Positions 53,746-62,369 of a stretch of 64,000 nt of DNA are shown here, piece by piece. The notes under the pieces are model-generated. The model saw only the letters and a list, made by a program, of their open reading frames with translations. It had not been told where the DNA came from and ran no database searches. Positions within the stretch are counted from its first letter, which is position 1. Each line of letters starts with the position of its first letter. The stretch comes from an uncultured Pelagibacteraceae bacterium (GTDB lineage: Bacteria > Pseudomonadota > Alphaproteobacteria > Pelagibacterales > Pelagibacteraceae): the NCBI GenBank assembly GCA_902521075.1, contig CABYQM010000001.1, forward strand, positions 62,001 through 126,000, read 5' to 3'. A program made the translations under genes and the position numbers.

Positions 53746-54621
53746 ATGAATTTAATAAATAAGCTTTTTTTTGCGCTTTGCTTATCTCTGTTCACAACTT
53801 TTGCGTATGGAGATACAGCTAATGATATACTGAACAGGCTTACAGACAAAATTTCATCAATTGTTGAAAATACTTTAGGAGGAGATACAGAATTCTCTTT
53901 AGAGTTTCCAGAGGATGATGATGTTGAATTAGAAATACTAAAATTTAAAGAATTAGATAGCTCGGATGGTCAGAATTCATTTTCACAATTAAGTATTCAC
54001 ACTCAAGAAGTGAATGATGATACAAGATATATTTTAAATTTTGGATATGGACAAAGATATATATCTTCAGACAAATCGATGATCACGGGTATAAATGGAT
54101 TTATTGATTACGATACAGAAGGCCATTCTAGAACAAGTTTAGGTTTTGAGGCAAAAGCTCCAATTTTAGAACTTACTGGAAACTATTATTTAGGTCTGTC
54201 AGGAGTAGAAACGATTAATGGTGTTAAAGAAAAAGTATTAGATGGTCATGAAATAAACTTATCATCACAATTACCGTACATGCCGTGGACAAGATTAAAT
54301 GTGCAAAATTATGATTTTGAAAAAGACAAAGCTTCAGAAAATACTGATGGAAACTTAGTTTCTTTAGAAATGAACTTGACACCCAGTATACAATTTGAAG
54401 CATCTAAAAACTTTATAAGCACTACAGGTGTAGAAGATGAAGAAAATTTTAAAATCATGTATTATAATCCACCAAGAAATAAATCATCACTTCAGGATGG
54501 ATTAATATCAGCAAATGCATTTGAAAAAGGTGATGTAGAAGCAAAAATGAAGGATAAGGTTAGAAGAAGAAATGCAATGACAATTGAGGTTCAAGGAGCA
54601 GTAGTATTAACTAAGCAATAA
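53746..54621 (+). CDS. Inverse-autotransporter-type (intimin-like) beta-barrel protein
   Basis: A 291-residue exported protein: signal peptide about 1-22, an acidic helical segment (about 25-75), then a barrel-like region (about 85-250) with strands matching the inverse autotransporter beta domain, notably LNFGYGQRYISSDK, GINGFIDYDTEGHSRTSLGF and LELTGNYYLGLSG, which parallel intimin/invasin barrels. Intimin-type proteins carry Ig-like passengers C-terminal to the barrel. Here only about 45 residues follow, basic and without an Ig fold, so no passenger is attached. The next gene, 3 bases downstream, encodes a secreted 232-residue protein that could act as a separate partner. Confidence 0.72.
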   Translation: MNLINKLFFALCLSLFTTFAYGDTANDILNRLTDKISSIVENTLGGDTEFSLEFPEDDDVELEILKFKELDSSDGQNSFSQLSIHTQEVNDDTRYILNFGYGQRYISSDKSMITGINGFIDYDTEGHSRTSLGFEAKAPILELTGNYYLGLSGVETINGVKEKVLDGHEINLSSQLPYMPWTRLNVQNYDFEKDKASENTDGNLVSLEMNLTPSIQFEASKNFISTTGVEDEENFKIMYYNPPRNKSSLQDGLISANAFEKGDVEAKMKDKVRRRNAMTIEVQGAVVLTKQ

Positions 54622-54624
54622 TTT

Positions 54625-55323
54625 ATGAGAAATTTAATCAAATCAATATTAATTTTGTTTATCTCAATTTATTCAGTTAACGCATTTGCAGCAACAGGAG
54701 CAGCAACTGAGTATGGGGTAACAATGACAAAACTTGAGCTTTGCGAAACTGGAAGTACCACAGCGAATTGTTTAAACCCATTAACTATATCACCAAGTGG
54801 AACATCAGGAGTTGTAGATATCGCATCAGTGGACGCAGGAGCCACAGCTGGATCTTATGGAAATATTGCAAAAGCAAAAATAGGAACTTTATATACTTTT
54901 ATTCAAATTACTATGAGTAGACAATTTACAATGACTGGAACAGCAGGAAGTTGTGCAACCAAAGCTGGGGAGTCTGGAACTAAAACTACAGATGCAAAAG
55001 GACAAACCGGTGGCACTCCAGGATCTTCAACTTTATATGTTCCTGACGGTACTACTTATGATGATCATATGAATGGATCAGTAGACTCATTGGGTGCAAC
55101 AGTTTCAAATGATGGAGTAGTAGGAAGTAGTGACGAGTATTTTCAATATAGAAAAATTATTTCAGGAGGCGGTTTAAAAGTTAAAGCGGGAGACTTTCCA
55201 ACAGTAAAAGTGGCATTTGATGTATCTAATGCAGTTGGTGAAGCTACTGGTGGTGCAGCTGCATGCACTGCTAATGTTATGTATGCCAATGAACCTGGAA
55301 TGATAATATCATTCGTTGATTAA
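54625..55323 (+). CDS. Secreted Gly/Thr/Ser-rich protein, unknown, paired with the barrel gene
   Basis: A 232-residue protein with a signal peptide (about residues 1-23, ending NAFAATG). The mature part is rich in Gly, Thr, Ser and Ala, with beta character and four cysteines after the signal (ELCETGS, ANCLNP, GSCATKAG, AACTANVM) that could form disulfides. I do not recognise a family. It lies 3 bases after the inverse-autotransporter-like gene and is surely cotranscribed. A detached passenger or a fibre subunit exported through or anchored at the barrel is a reasonable guess, unproven. Confidence 0.68.
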   Translation: MRNLIKSILILFISIYSVNAFAATGAATEYGVTMTKLELCETGSTTANCLNPLTISPSGTSGVVDIASVDAGATAGSYGNIAKAKIGTLYTFIQITMSRQFTMTGTAGSCATKAGESGTKTTDAKGQTGGTPGSSTLYVPDGTTYDDHMNGSVDSLGATVSNDGVVGSSDEYFQYRKIISGGGLKVKAGDFPTVKVAFDVSNAVGEATGGAAACTANVMYANEPGMIISFVD

Positions 55324-55326
55324 AAA

Positions 55327-55581
55327 TTATTCTAAAGAACTTAAAAGTTTTCCAGTTTTCTCTAATTCTCTTAATTCCTGATAGCCTCCAACGTGATAGT
55401 CATCAAAAAAGATTTGAGGAATTGTTCTTCTTCCATTTGCTCTCTTTGTCATTTCGTCTCTTAGACCTTCTTTTGTTGAAATATCTATCTCGTTATAATT
55501 AAGGTTATTTCTAGATAATAATCTTTTTGCTGCATCACAAAAGTTACACATTGGACCAGAGTAAACAGTTATATTTTTCAT
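55327..55581 (-). CDS. grxC: Glutaredoxin 3 type thiol oxidoreductase
   Basis: An 84-residue class I glutaredoxin. The N-terminal active site is CNFCDAAKRLL, a dithiol CxxC with N-F in place of the common P-Y. The glutathione-binding segments GRRTIPQIFFDDYHVGGYQEL are intact. It reduces protein disulfides and mixed disulfides with glutathione. It is convergent with the secreted-protein gene, three bases apart. Confidence 0.92.
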   Translation of the reverse strand: MKNITVYSGPMCNFCDAAKRLLSRNNLNYNEIDISTKEGLRDEMTKRANGRRTIPQIFFDDYHVGGYQELRELEKTGKLLSSLE

Positions 55582-55613
55582 TAAGCAATATATAAGTGAT
55601 GTTTCATAAATTA

Positions 55614-55913
55614 CTATAGTAAGTAATCATTTTTATTAATTTTTGATTTAATTAATTTTCTGGAATATTCAAATTTTTTTCTATGTTTAATGCTTTGTGA
55701 GCTTGCTCTTTTTCTCCAAAGTCTAAATGATGATGGCTTTAAAGATCTTCTCATAATTTTAATAACTTCACCTTCAGTCTTACCAGTTTTTTTTTCAATC
55801 TCTTCAAAAGTGATCCGATCTGCCCAAGCTGCCCATATGACCCAATCTGGACTCTCCAAAGGAGGCTCTGGATTCTTAACTCTGGTTGTAGGTCTGTGAC
55901 TTTTTTTCATCAA
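55614..55913 (-). CDS. TIGR03643/DUF2805 family protein
   Basis: A 99-residue basic protein with the family core DWVIWAAWADRITFEEIEKK followed by TEGEVIKIMRRSLKPSSFRLWRKR, matching TIGR03643 (DUF2805). The helical pattern and Arg/Lys content suggest a helix-turn-helix-like nucleic acid binder, but function is unknown. It is divergent from the LysE-type gene across a 117-base gap that contains a strong hairpin. Confidence 0.82.
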   Translation of the reverse strand: MMKKSHRPTTRVKNPEPPLESPDWVIWAAWADRITFEEIEKKTGKTEGEVIKIMRRSLKPSSFRLWRKRASSQSIKHRKKFEYSRKLIKSKINKNDYLL

Positions 55914-55972
55914 AATTCAACAAATTACTAAAATTATTTTAATGCAAATACTTAAGGCTATGATATTATCAC

Positions 55973-56030
55973 TTTTAGATAGTCCTATCTAGCCATCTTT
56001 AGCTCCCGGTTTTTTAGGACTATCCTAAAA
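55973..56030 (+). promoter_or_regulatory. Long hairpin abutting the LysE-type start codon, occluding the ribosome-binding region
   Basis: Left arm TTTTAGATAGTCCTA (55973-55987) pairs with right arm TAGGACTATCCTAAAA (56015-56030) over 15 base pairs with one bulged C (56024) and a 27-base loop. The right arm contains the only AGGA (56016-56019) and ends at the base before the ATG at 56031. In RNA this would sequester the ribosome-binding region; as DNA it could be an operator. There is no T-run, so it is not an intrinsic terminator for the plus strand. Confidence 0.55.
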
Positions 56031-56645
56031 ATGCTTCCCTTAGATTTTATTCTTTTTTTACAGATCATTATTTTTATGTTCATAACTCCTGGTACACCTA
56101 GAATTGTTATTATTTCTTATTCTATGAACTACGGCGTTCAAAAATGTGTTTGGACTGCATTAGGAGATGTAACTGCAAATATAATTCAGGCAACTCTTGT
56201 AATATTTGTTATTGGATCTTTTTTGTCTGACAATCCAACAATATTAAATACTTTAAAATGGTTAGGTATCGCCTATTTAACATATCTCGCATATGATATT
56301 TATAAATCGAGACCTAAAGATATAAATACAAAAGATATTTTAGATAAAAGTTTTTTTTCATTTTATAAAGATGGATTTTTAGTTGCAGGAACAAGTCCAA
56401 AAGCATGGATGTTTTTTCCGTTTATATTTCCGCAATTTATTGATTTTAATTCTAATTATGTGATTCAATTTATTATTTTAATTACTACTTATGTAGTATT
56501 AGATTTTCTATCTTTAGTTGGTTATGCTATTCTAGCTAATAAATTAATTATTTGGATTAAAGCTAATCCTAAAATTATAAATACAATTTCAGCTTGTGTA
56601 ATTATTTTGATAGCCATAATTATTGCATTTACTCAACAATACTAA
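56031..56645 (+). CDS. LysE/RhtB-family exporter
   Basis: A 204-residue membrane protein with about six helices. The family N-terminal signature, usually F-x-x-x-x-PGP, reads MFITPGTPRIVIISYSMNYG here, and GDVTANIIQATLVIFVIGS and LKWLGIAYLTYLAYD fit the second and third conserved blocks. LysE/RhtB proteins export amino acids or related compounds. The first ATG follows directly after the hairpin at 55973-56030, which suggests translational control. The substrate is unknown. Confidence 0.85.
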   Translation: MLPLDFILFLQIIIFMFITPGTPRIVIISYSMNYGVQKCVWTALGDVTANIIQATLVIFVIGSFLSDNPTILNTLKWLGIAYLTYLAYDIYKSRPKDINTKDILDKSFFSFYKDGFLVAGTSPKAWMFFPFIFPQFIDFNSNYVIQFIILITTYVVLDFLSLVGYAILANKLIIWIKANPKIINTISACVIILIAIIIAFTQQY

Positions 56646-56733
56646 GGCATATTGCGTTACTACTCCCACTTGCAATTAAATAATTTTTGTTATTAATTTA
56701 AGCTTTATTAATTAATTAATTAAAGGGGAATAA

Positions 56734-57972
56734 ATGAAAATAAAAAACATTTTAATTACATTTGTTTCTGCAATAGCATTATTATTTTCAACTTCAGTTG
56801 TATCATTTGCAAAAGTAGTTGGAGATAAAATTATTTTAGGTGCTGCAATCTCTTTAACTGGAAAATATTCATCTAATGGTGTTCACACTCAAAATGGCTA
56901 TAACATGGCTGTTGATAGAATTAACAGCATGGGTGGAGTAAAAGTTGGAGGAAAAACTTATAAGTTTGATATCATATATTATGACGATGAATCAAACCCA
57001 AAAAGAGCAGCTCAGCTTGCAGAAAGATTAATTTCACAAGATAAAGTAGAGTTCATGCTTGGGCCATACAGTTCAGGTTTGACAAAAGCGATAGCACCAG
57101 TGACAGAAAAATACGGTGTTCCAATGGTTGAGGCTAACGGTGCTTCTAGATCTTTGTTTACGAAAGGTTACAAATATCTGTTTGCAGTATTAGCACCAGC
57201 AAACTTATATCTTGATGTAGCAATAAGAACAGCTGTTGAGTTAAATGGCGGTAAAGGTGTAAGAATTGCACAAGCGTTTGAGCAAGATGCATTCTCGCAA
57301 GACGTAAGATTAGGTATTTTAGATGCTGCAAAAGAAACTGGATCTGAAATTATAATCGACGATAAACTTCCAAAAGAGCTTAATGATATGGCTGCTACAT
57401 TAGTTAAAGTAAAACAAATGAAGCCAGATGTATTGGTTGTTTCAGGTCATACAAAAGGAGCTTTAACAGCAATAAGACAAATTTCAGAAATGAAAGTTGA
57501 TGTTCCGATGTTGGCAATGACACACTGTGATGCTGCAAAATTATCTAAGCAACATGGTAAAAATTCTCAATATGCATTATGTGCTTCTCAATGGCATAAA
57601 ACATTAACTTACAAAGATGATTTCTTTAAAGATGGTATGACATATGCGGCAGATTTTGAAAAAGAATTTGGCTATGATCCACCATATCAATCTGCAGAGT
57701 CTTCAGCTGCATTGTTAGTATTTAAAGATGCTTTTGAAAGAGCAAATACTTTTGATCAGAAAAAAGTAAGAGATGCTCTTGCTGCAACTAACATGCAAAC
57801 ATTCTATGGAAATATTAAATTTGCACCTGGTGGTCAAAATGTTGACAAACCAATGGTACTTTTCCAAGTAATGTGTGATGATGCTGGTAAGTGTGAAAAT
57901 AAAGTTGTTGCTCCATTAAAATGGGCTTCAGCTGAGTTAATACACCCAGTACCAAAGTGGTCTGAAAGATAA
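56734..57972 (+). CDS. livK: Periplasmic substrate-binding protein of a Liv-type ABC importer
   Basis: A 412-residue type I periplasmic binding protein with a signal peptide (about residues 1-26). Landmarks: IILGAAISLTGKYSSNG, NGYNMAVDRINSMGG, YYDDESNPKRAAQLAERLI and LGPYSSGLTKAIAPVTEKY, standard for LivK/branched-chain amino acid or amide-binding proteins. It captures ligand for LivH/LivM/LivG/LivF encoded downstream. A strong ribosome-binding site (AAAGGGGAA, 56723-56731) and the terminator at its 3' end are consistent with abundant production relative to the permease. The ligand is inferred from family only. Confidence 0.9.
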   Translation: MKIKNILITFVSAIALLFSTSVVSFAKVVGDKIILGAAISLTGKYSSNGVHTQNGYNMAVDRINSMGGVKVGGKTYKFDIIYYDDESNPKRAAQLAERLISQDKVEFMLGPYSSGLTKAIAPVTEKYGVPMVEANGASRSLFTKGYKYLFAVLAPANLYLDVAIRTAVELNGGKGVRIAQAFEQDAFSQDVRLGILDAAKETGSEIIIDDKLPKELNDMAATLVKVKQMKPDVLVVSGHTKGALTAIRQISEMKVDVPMLAMTHCDAAKLSKQHGKNSQYALCASQWHKTLTYKDDFFKDGMTYAADFEKEFGYDPPYQSAESSAALLVFKDAFERANTFDQKKVRDALAATNMQTFYGNIKFAPGGQNVDKPMVLFQVMCDDAGKCENKVVAPLKWASAELIHPVPKWSER

Positions 57973-57984
57973 AAAAAAATAATT

Positions 57985-58014
57985 AAGCCCCCTAGAAATA
58001 GGGGGCTTTTTTTT
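57985..58014 (+). terminator. Rho-independent terminator after the binding-protein gene
   Basis: A 10-bp perfect stem AAGCCCCCTA / TAGGGGGCTT with a GAAA tetraloop (57985-58008), running directly into eight Ts (58007-58014). This is the clearest terminator in the window. It sits between the binding-protein gene and livH, so partial readthrough would give excess binding protein over permease. Confidence 0.95.
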
Positions 58015-58034
58015 ATAGAAATCAAAATTAAATT

Positions 58035-58928
58035 ATGGATTTTTTAGTCTTCCAATATCCAATGATAACCATTCAAGCATGTCTTGATGGACTTCTACTT
58101 GGAATACTTTTTGCATTAATCGCTTATGGAATGGCACTGCAGTGGGGAGTCATGAATATAATAAACATTGCACAGGGAGACCTTGTTATTTTGGGTGGTT
58201 ACATTGCATATTTTATGTATCTATATGGAATTCATCCAGCTTGGGGAGTAATTGTTTCACCCATTATTATGTATTTTGTCGGAATTGCAATTTACAAATT
58301 AGTTATAAATAAAGTTGTTGATAGAGATCTCTTCATTTCAATATTAGCAACTTTTGGAATTAGTATTCTGTTTATGCAATTAATGAACTTTGCATTTGGT
58401 GCAGATGTTGTTTTAGCTAATTCTGGATACGGGACTACAATGTTGTTTGATAATAACGTTGTTTTGCCAAACTCTAAAATATTCTCTGCTTTTATCAGTA
58501 TTGTATTTGCAATTTGTTTAGTTGTTTATATGAAAAGATCAAAATTAGGTCGTGCGATTAGAGCAACAGCACAAAATGCAAGAGCTGCTAAGATTTTAGG
58601 AGTTGATACGGAAAAAGTTTATGCAGCAACATTTGGTATAAACGCTGCACTATGTGGTGTCGCTGGAGCATTAATTTCAATAACGTTTACGATCCACCCT
58701 TACATGGGATTACCTTACACCATAAGATCATTTATGATTGTAATTGTTGCAGGATTAGGAAATTTACCTGGAGTAGCAATGTCAGGTATGGGATTAGGAA
58801 TATTTGAAGAATTTGCAGATTATATTCTTGGTACAGAATTTAGAATTGGTTCAGTATTTTTATTATTAGTTTTAATTTTAGTTTACAGAAGATTTAAACT
58901 TTCAAGAAAAAGAGAGTACTTGAAGTGA
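58035..58928 (+). CDS. livH: LivH-type branched-chain amino acid ABC permease
   Basis: A 297-residue inner-membrane permease with about eight helices, matching LivH: DGLLLGILFALIAYGMALQWGVMN, IAQGDLVILGGYIAY, RAIRATAQNARAAKILGVDTEKVYA (the ATPase-coupling EAA-like loop) and FGINAALCGVAGALI. It forms the channel with LivM. It follows the terminator and begins the permease/ATPase part of the operon, where every junction overlaps. Its stop overlaps a small open frame at 58925. Confidence 0.93.
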   Translation: MDFLVFQYPMITIQACLDGLLLGILFALIAYGMALQWGVMNIINIAQGDLVILGGYIAYFMYLYGIHPAWGVIVSPIIMYFVGIAIYKLVINKVVDRDLFISILATFGISILFMQLMNFAFGADVVLANSGYGTTMLFDNNVVLPNSKIFSAFISIVFAICLVVYMKRSKLGRAIRATAQNARAAKILGVDTEKVYAATFGINAALCGVAGALISITFTIHPYMGLPYTIRSFMIVIVAGLGNLPGVAMSGMGLGIFEEFADYILGTEFRIGSVFLLLVLILVYRRFKLSRKREYLK

Positions 58929-59107
58929 GAAAAGTAAGAATTAAAGACGATAATGGCAAACTGATAGAAATAGATATTGAAAAATTTAAAAAACATTTAG
59001 ATGAATATCACTCAACAGGATCCAGTCTTCATGAAGAAAATGGACATTATTTTACAGTTAATAAAGATTTTAGAGATAAAATAGAGAGCTTATATGAACA
59101 AAAATAG
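58925..59107 (+). CDS. Small protein of unknown function between livH and livM
   Basis: A 60-residue frame with GTG start, overlapping livH by four bases and livM by 14 bases, so both junctions look like translational coupling. The peptide is charged and soluble (KVRIKDDNGKLIEIDIEKF, then a His-containing helix, HLDEYHSTG). I recognise no family. The tight embedding argues that it is real, and it might be an accessory of the transporter. It could also be a fortuitous frame. Confidence 0.6.
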   Translation: MRKVRIKDDNGKLIEIDIEKFKKHLDEYHSTGSSLHEENGHYFTVNKDFRDKIESLYEQK

Positions 59108-60146
59108 TTGGATTTTGTATATAGGAATTTTGGTATTTGGTTTATTTGCACCATTTATTTTTCCAGCTTTTAAAGTTCAATTATCAATTTTATGTGTATT
59201 AATTGTCCTTGCAACTACTTGGAATATCCAAGGCGGTGAAATGGGCTACAACACATTTGGAAATATTCTTTTTTATGGTTTGGGAATGTATCTTTGTGCA
59301 TCCGTACAAGTTGGTATGTTTTTTCCATTAGCAGAATGGACAGAAAGTGGCGGTGAAAAAACTTTCGTTCATACACCTTCACAATTTTTCCAAGGTATGG
59401 CAGCTGGACTTGTAGTTGCTGCTGTAGTCCCAACAATTGTTGCTGGATTAATTGGTTACGCAATCTTAGGATTAAGAGGTCATTATTTTGCAATTTGCAC
59501 CTTAGGTTTAGGAGTTGCGGCAGGAGAAATTTCTGGTGGTATTGAAATTATTGGAGCTGGACAAGGCTTTACCACCCCTCCTTTTCCAAACATAGGAGGT
59601 CTTGAGGCAAGAGGTGAGTTTTTTTATTTTTTAAGTTTTGGTGCATTGGTACTTACATTCATTGCTGTAAGAGCAATTTATACAACAAGATTTAGATTAA
59701 TTCTGAATGCTATCAGAGATAATGAAGACAAAGCTGAAGCAATGGGAATCGAGACTATGAAATACAAAATAACTGGATGGATGATCTCAGCTTTCTTTTG
59801 CGGTCTTGCTGGCGGAATAATGGGAGGTCTAGTTGGATACATAGACTCAACAGATGTTGCATTTGATGGAAGAGAGATGGGTGTTTTTATGGTTTTAATG
59901 GCGATCCTTGGAGGTAAGGGAACTTTATGGGGGCCAATAATTGGTGCAACTTTATTTCATTTTTTTAAAGAAGGTTTTTGGACATTCTTCCTTGGTTGGC
60001 AATACGTTGCATTAGGAGTTTTAATTGTAGTTATAGTAATTTATTTCCCAGAGGGATTAATGGGATGGTTAAGAGAAAAATATCCAGAAAGATTTGGTGA
60101 AGTTGTCGATGAAGCTGATCGAAAAGCACAGGTAGAGTTAAAATGA
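59094..60146 (+). CDS. livM: LivM-type branched-chain amino acid ABC permease
   Basis: A 350-residue polytopic permease matching LivM: WNIQGGEMGYNTFGNILFYGLGMY, LRGHYFAICTLGLGVAAGE, and the coupling loop RFRLILNAIRDNEDKAEAMGIE followed by GWMISAFFCGLAGGIMG. It pairs with LivH. The N terminus overlaps the small upstream frame; the stop overlaps livG by four bases (ATGA). The protein is of standard length. Confidence 0.93.
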   Translation: MNKNSWILYIGILVFGLFAPFIFPAFKVQLSILCVLIVLATTWNIQGGEMGYNTFGNILFYGLGMYLCASVQVGMFFPLAEWTESGGEKTFVHTPSQFFQGMAAGLVVAAVVPTIVAGLIGYAILGLRGHYFAICTLGLGVAAGEISGGIEIIGAGQGFTTPPFPNIGGLEARGEFFYFLSFGALVLTFIAVRAIYTTRFRLILNAIRDNEDKAEAMGIETMKYKITGWMISAFFCGLAGGIMGGLVGYIDSTDVAFDGREMGVFMVLMAILGGKGTLWGPIIGATLFHFFKEGFWTFFLGWQYVALGVLIVVIVIYFPEGLMGWLREKYPERFGEVVDEADRKAQVELK

Positions 60147-60883
60147 GCATTCTAGAAGTTAATAATGTAAGTAAATCATTTGGTGGTGTTAAAGCCAATG
60201 TTGATATTTCTATGTCAGTTGACAAAGGAAAAATAGTTGGACTTATAGGACCTAATGGATCAGGAAAAACTACTTTATTTAATTCAATAGTTGGCACGTA
60301 TCCAATAGATAATGGTTCAATTAAGTTTAATGGAAAAGAAGTTTCAGAATTACCTGTTCCAGTAATTGCAAAACTGGGATTATTAAGAACATTTCAACAA
60401 ACTAGAATTTATGGAAAATTAAATTGTGTAGATAACATGCTTATCAGTCACAAAGGTAGTGATGAAAGTTTGTTTAAAATTTTCTCTAAAATTCCAAAAG
60501 AGCTTACAGAAAAAGCAGAAAACTTACTTAATTTTGTTGGATTGTATCAAAAAAGAAAACTCAGGGCAGGCGACCTATCTTTTGGACAACAAAAGTTATT
60601 AGAACTTGCAATGGCACTAATGAATGAGCCAGAAATGCTATTATTAGATGAGCCAACAGCAGGTATAAATCCTACTTTAATTAATGGAATTATTGATAGA
60701 TTGATCAAAGTTAATCAAGATTTTGGAATAACATTACTTGTTATTGAGCACAATATGAGAGTAATTATGCAATTAGCTGAAGACATATTTTGTCTTGCTC
60801 ATGGCAAAATGCTTGCGAATGGCACTCCAGAAGAGATTAAAAATGACAAAAGAGTAGTTGATGCATATTTGGGGGCTCAATAA
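60143..60883 (+). CDS. livG: LivG-type ABC transporter ATPase
   Basis: A 246-residue ATPase: Walker A GLIGPNGSGKTTLFNSIVG, Q-loop region RTFQQTRIYGKL, signature LSFGQQKLLELAMALM, Walker B MLLLDEPTAGINP and H-loop VIEHNMRVIM. The C-terminal extension GTPEEIKNDKRVVDAYLG is typical of LivG. It overlaps livM by four bases and livF by one base, fixing stoichiometry with its partner ATPase. Confidence 0.93.
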   Translation: MSILEVNNVSKSFGGVKANVDISMSVDKGKIVGLIGPNGSGKTTLFNSIVGTYPIDNGSIKFNGKEVSELPVPVIAKLGLLRTFQQTRIYGKLNCVDNMLISHKGSDESLFKIFSKIPKELTEKAENLLNFVGLYQKRKLRAGDLSFGQQKLLELAMALMNEPEMLLLDEPTAGINPTLINGIIDRLIKVNQDFGITLLVIEHNMRVIMQLAEDIFCLAHGKMLANGTPEEIKNDKRVVDAYLGAQ

Positions 60884-61668
60884 TGTCTAATCAATATGAA
60901 GTTTTAGGAAAAGCACCTGGTGCAGAAGATTTAAAAAACTTATCTTCTGAAGATATTCATTTAACAATAAAAAATTTGAATGCTGGATATGGTAAAATGG
61001 AGATTTTACATAATTTTGATTTATTTGTAAGCAAAGCACAATCATTATGTTTAATTGGTCCTAATGGAGCAGGTAAATCAACAATTCTTCATTCTATATA
61101 TGGATTTACAAATATTTTTTCTGGTAAAATAGAAATAGATGGAAAAGAAATAACAAATTTAACTCCAGCTGAAAAATTAAAGTCAGTTGGTATAGCTTAT
61201 ATTCTACAAGATAATTCAGTTTTTCCAGATATGACTGTTGAGGAAAATTTGTTAATGGGTGGTTTTATCAAAGATAAAACAGAAGAATCATATCAAGAAG
61301 CAGAAAAGATTTTAGATAAATATGAAAGATTAAGGAATAGAAGAAATCAACCGGCAAAAGTATTATCAGGTGGAGAAAGAAGATTATTAGAAATATCTAG
61401 AGCTTTAGTAATGAAACCTTCTGTTCTATTAGTTGATGAGCCTTCTATTGGATTGGAGCCAAGATATATTGATATGGTATTTGAAATTTTGGGAGACTTA
61501 CAAAAAAATGAAAAGAAAACAATTATTCTAGTTGAGCAAAATGCCAAAAAAGGTTTAGAGTTTTCTGATATTGGATATGTATTAGTATCTGGCCAAACGG
61601 CAATAGCTGGAAGAGGTGATGATTTACTTAAAAATGATGATGTTGGACGTCTATTCCTAGGCGGATGA
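60883..61668 (+). CDS. livF: LivF-type ABC transporter ATPase
   Basis: A 261-residue ATPase: Walker A LIGPNGAGKSTILHSIYG, signature LSGGERRLLEISRALV, Walker B VLLVDEPSIGLEPRY and switch His replaced by VEQNAKKGLEF, as usual in LivF. An N-terminal extension of about 25 residues (before IHLTIKNLNAGYG) is longer than in typical LivF. It overlaps livG by one base and azlC by four bases, so the exporter genes are part of the same transcript. Confidence 0.92.
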   Translation: MSNQYEVLGKAPGAEDLKNLSSEDIHLTIKNLNAGYGKMEILHNFDLFVSKAQSLCLIGPNGAGKSTILHSIYGFTNIFSGKIEIDGKEITNLTPAEKLKSVGIAYILQDNSVFPDMTVEENLLMGGFIKDKTEESYQEAEKILDKYERLRNRRNQPAKVLSGGERRLLEISRALVMKPSVLLVDEPSIGLEPRYIDMVFEILGDLQKNEKKTIILVEQNAKKGLEFSDIGYVLVSGQTAIAGRGDDLLKNDDVGRLFLGG

Positions 61669-62369
61669 TTAATTCAAAATATTTTTTTAAAGGAATTCTT
61701 TGTGCAAAAGAATTCGATAGCCCTGCAATTGCTCTTGGTTTAAGCTTTTTAGCAATTGGTGCTTTATTAAAAAATTTAGGTTTTACAATTCAAGAAAGTA
61801 TTTTTTCTACCTTTCTAACTTATGCATTACCTGGCTCGCTTGTGATGGCAGAATCGATTTTGATTGGCGTTTCATTACTAAATTTATTTTTTGCAGTTTG
61901 GTTAGTAAATGCAAGATTATATCCGATGACTGTATCTTTAATGCCATTGTTAAAGCACCAAAGTCAACCAAGATGGAAGTATTATCTTTCATGTCATTTT
62001 GTTGCAGTATCTTCGTGGTTAATTCTTAAAAATAATTATAAAGATATTGAAAAAAAATATAGAGTCGATTTTTGGATAGGAATTGGAACTGCAACTTGGT
62101 TAATAGCAATTTTTTCAACTATCTTAGGTTATTACTCTGCTGATTTCTTAAATAGAGAAATGATGATTGGATTAGCTATAATTAATCCAATTTATTTTAC
62201 TTGCACAATGATAGGAGTGATGAAGTCTATACAATTAAATGTTTCAATAATTTTAGGAGCTATCTTAGGACCTTTATTTTATTTTATTAGTCCTGATTGG
62301 TGTGTTTTGATTGGCGGGTTTGTAGCTGGAACTACTGCTTTTGTAATTGGAGAGAAAAATGTCAGCTAA
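61665..62369 (+). CDS. azlC: AzlC-type branched-chain amino acid exporter subunit
   Basis: A 234-residue membrane protein with the AzlC fold, including LGLSFLAIGALLKNLGFTIQESIFSTF, a WLVNARLYPMTVSLMP loop and C-terminal hydrophobic helices. With AzlD it exports branched-chain amino acids or analogues. It overlaps livF by four bases and azlD by eleven bases, so importer and exporter are cotranscribed. Confidence 0.9.
   Translation: MINSKYFFKGILCAKEFDSPAIALGLSFLAIGALLKNLGFTIQESIFSTFLTYALPGSLVMAESILIGVSLLNLFFAVWLVNARLYPMTVSLMPLLKHQSQPRWKYYLSCHFVAVSSWLILKNNYKDIEKKYRVDFWIGIGTATWLIAIFSTILGYYSADFLNREMMIGLAIINPIYFTCTMIGVMKSIQLNVSIILGAILGPLFYFISPDWCVLIGGFVAGTTAFVIGEKNVS

Noticed and set aside
56708-56723. 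TTAATTAATTAATTAA palindrome before livK as an operator
   Set aside because: It is low-complexity AT sequence, common by chance in this composition, with no flanking specificity.
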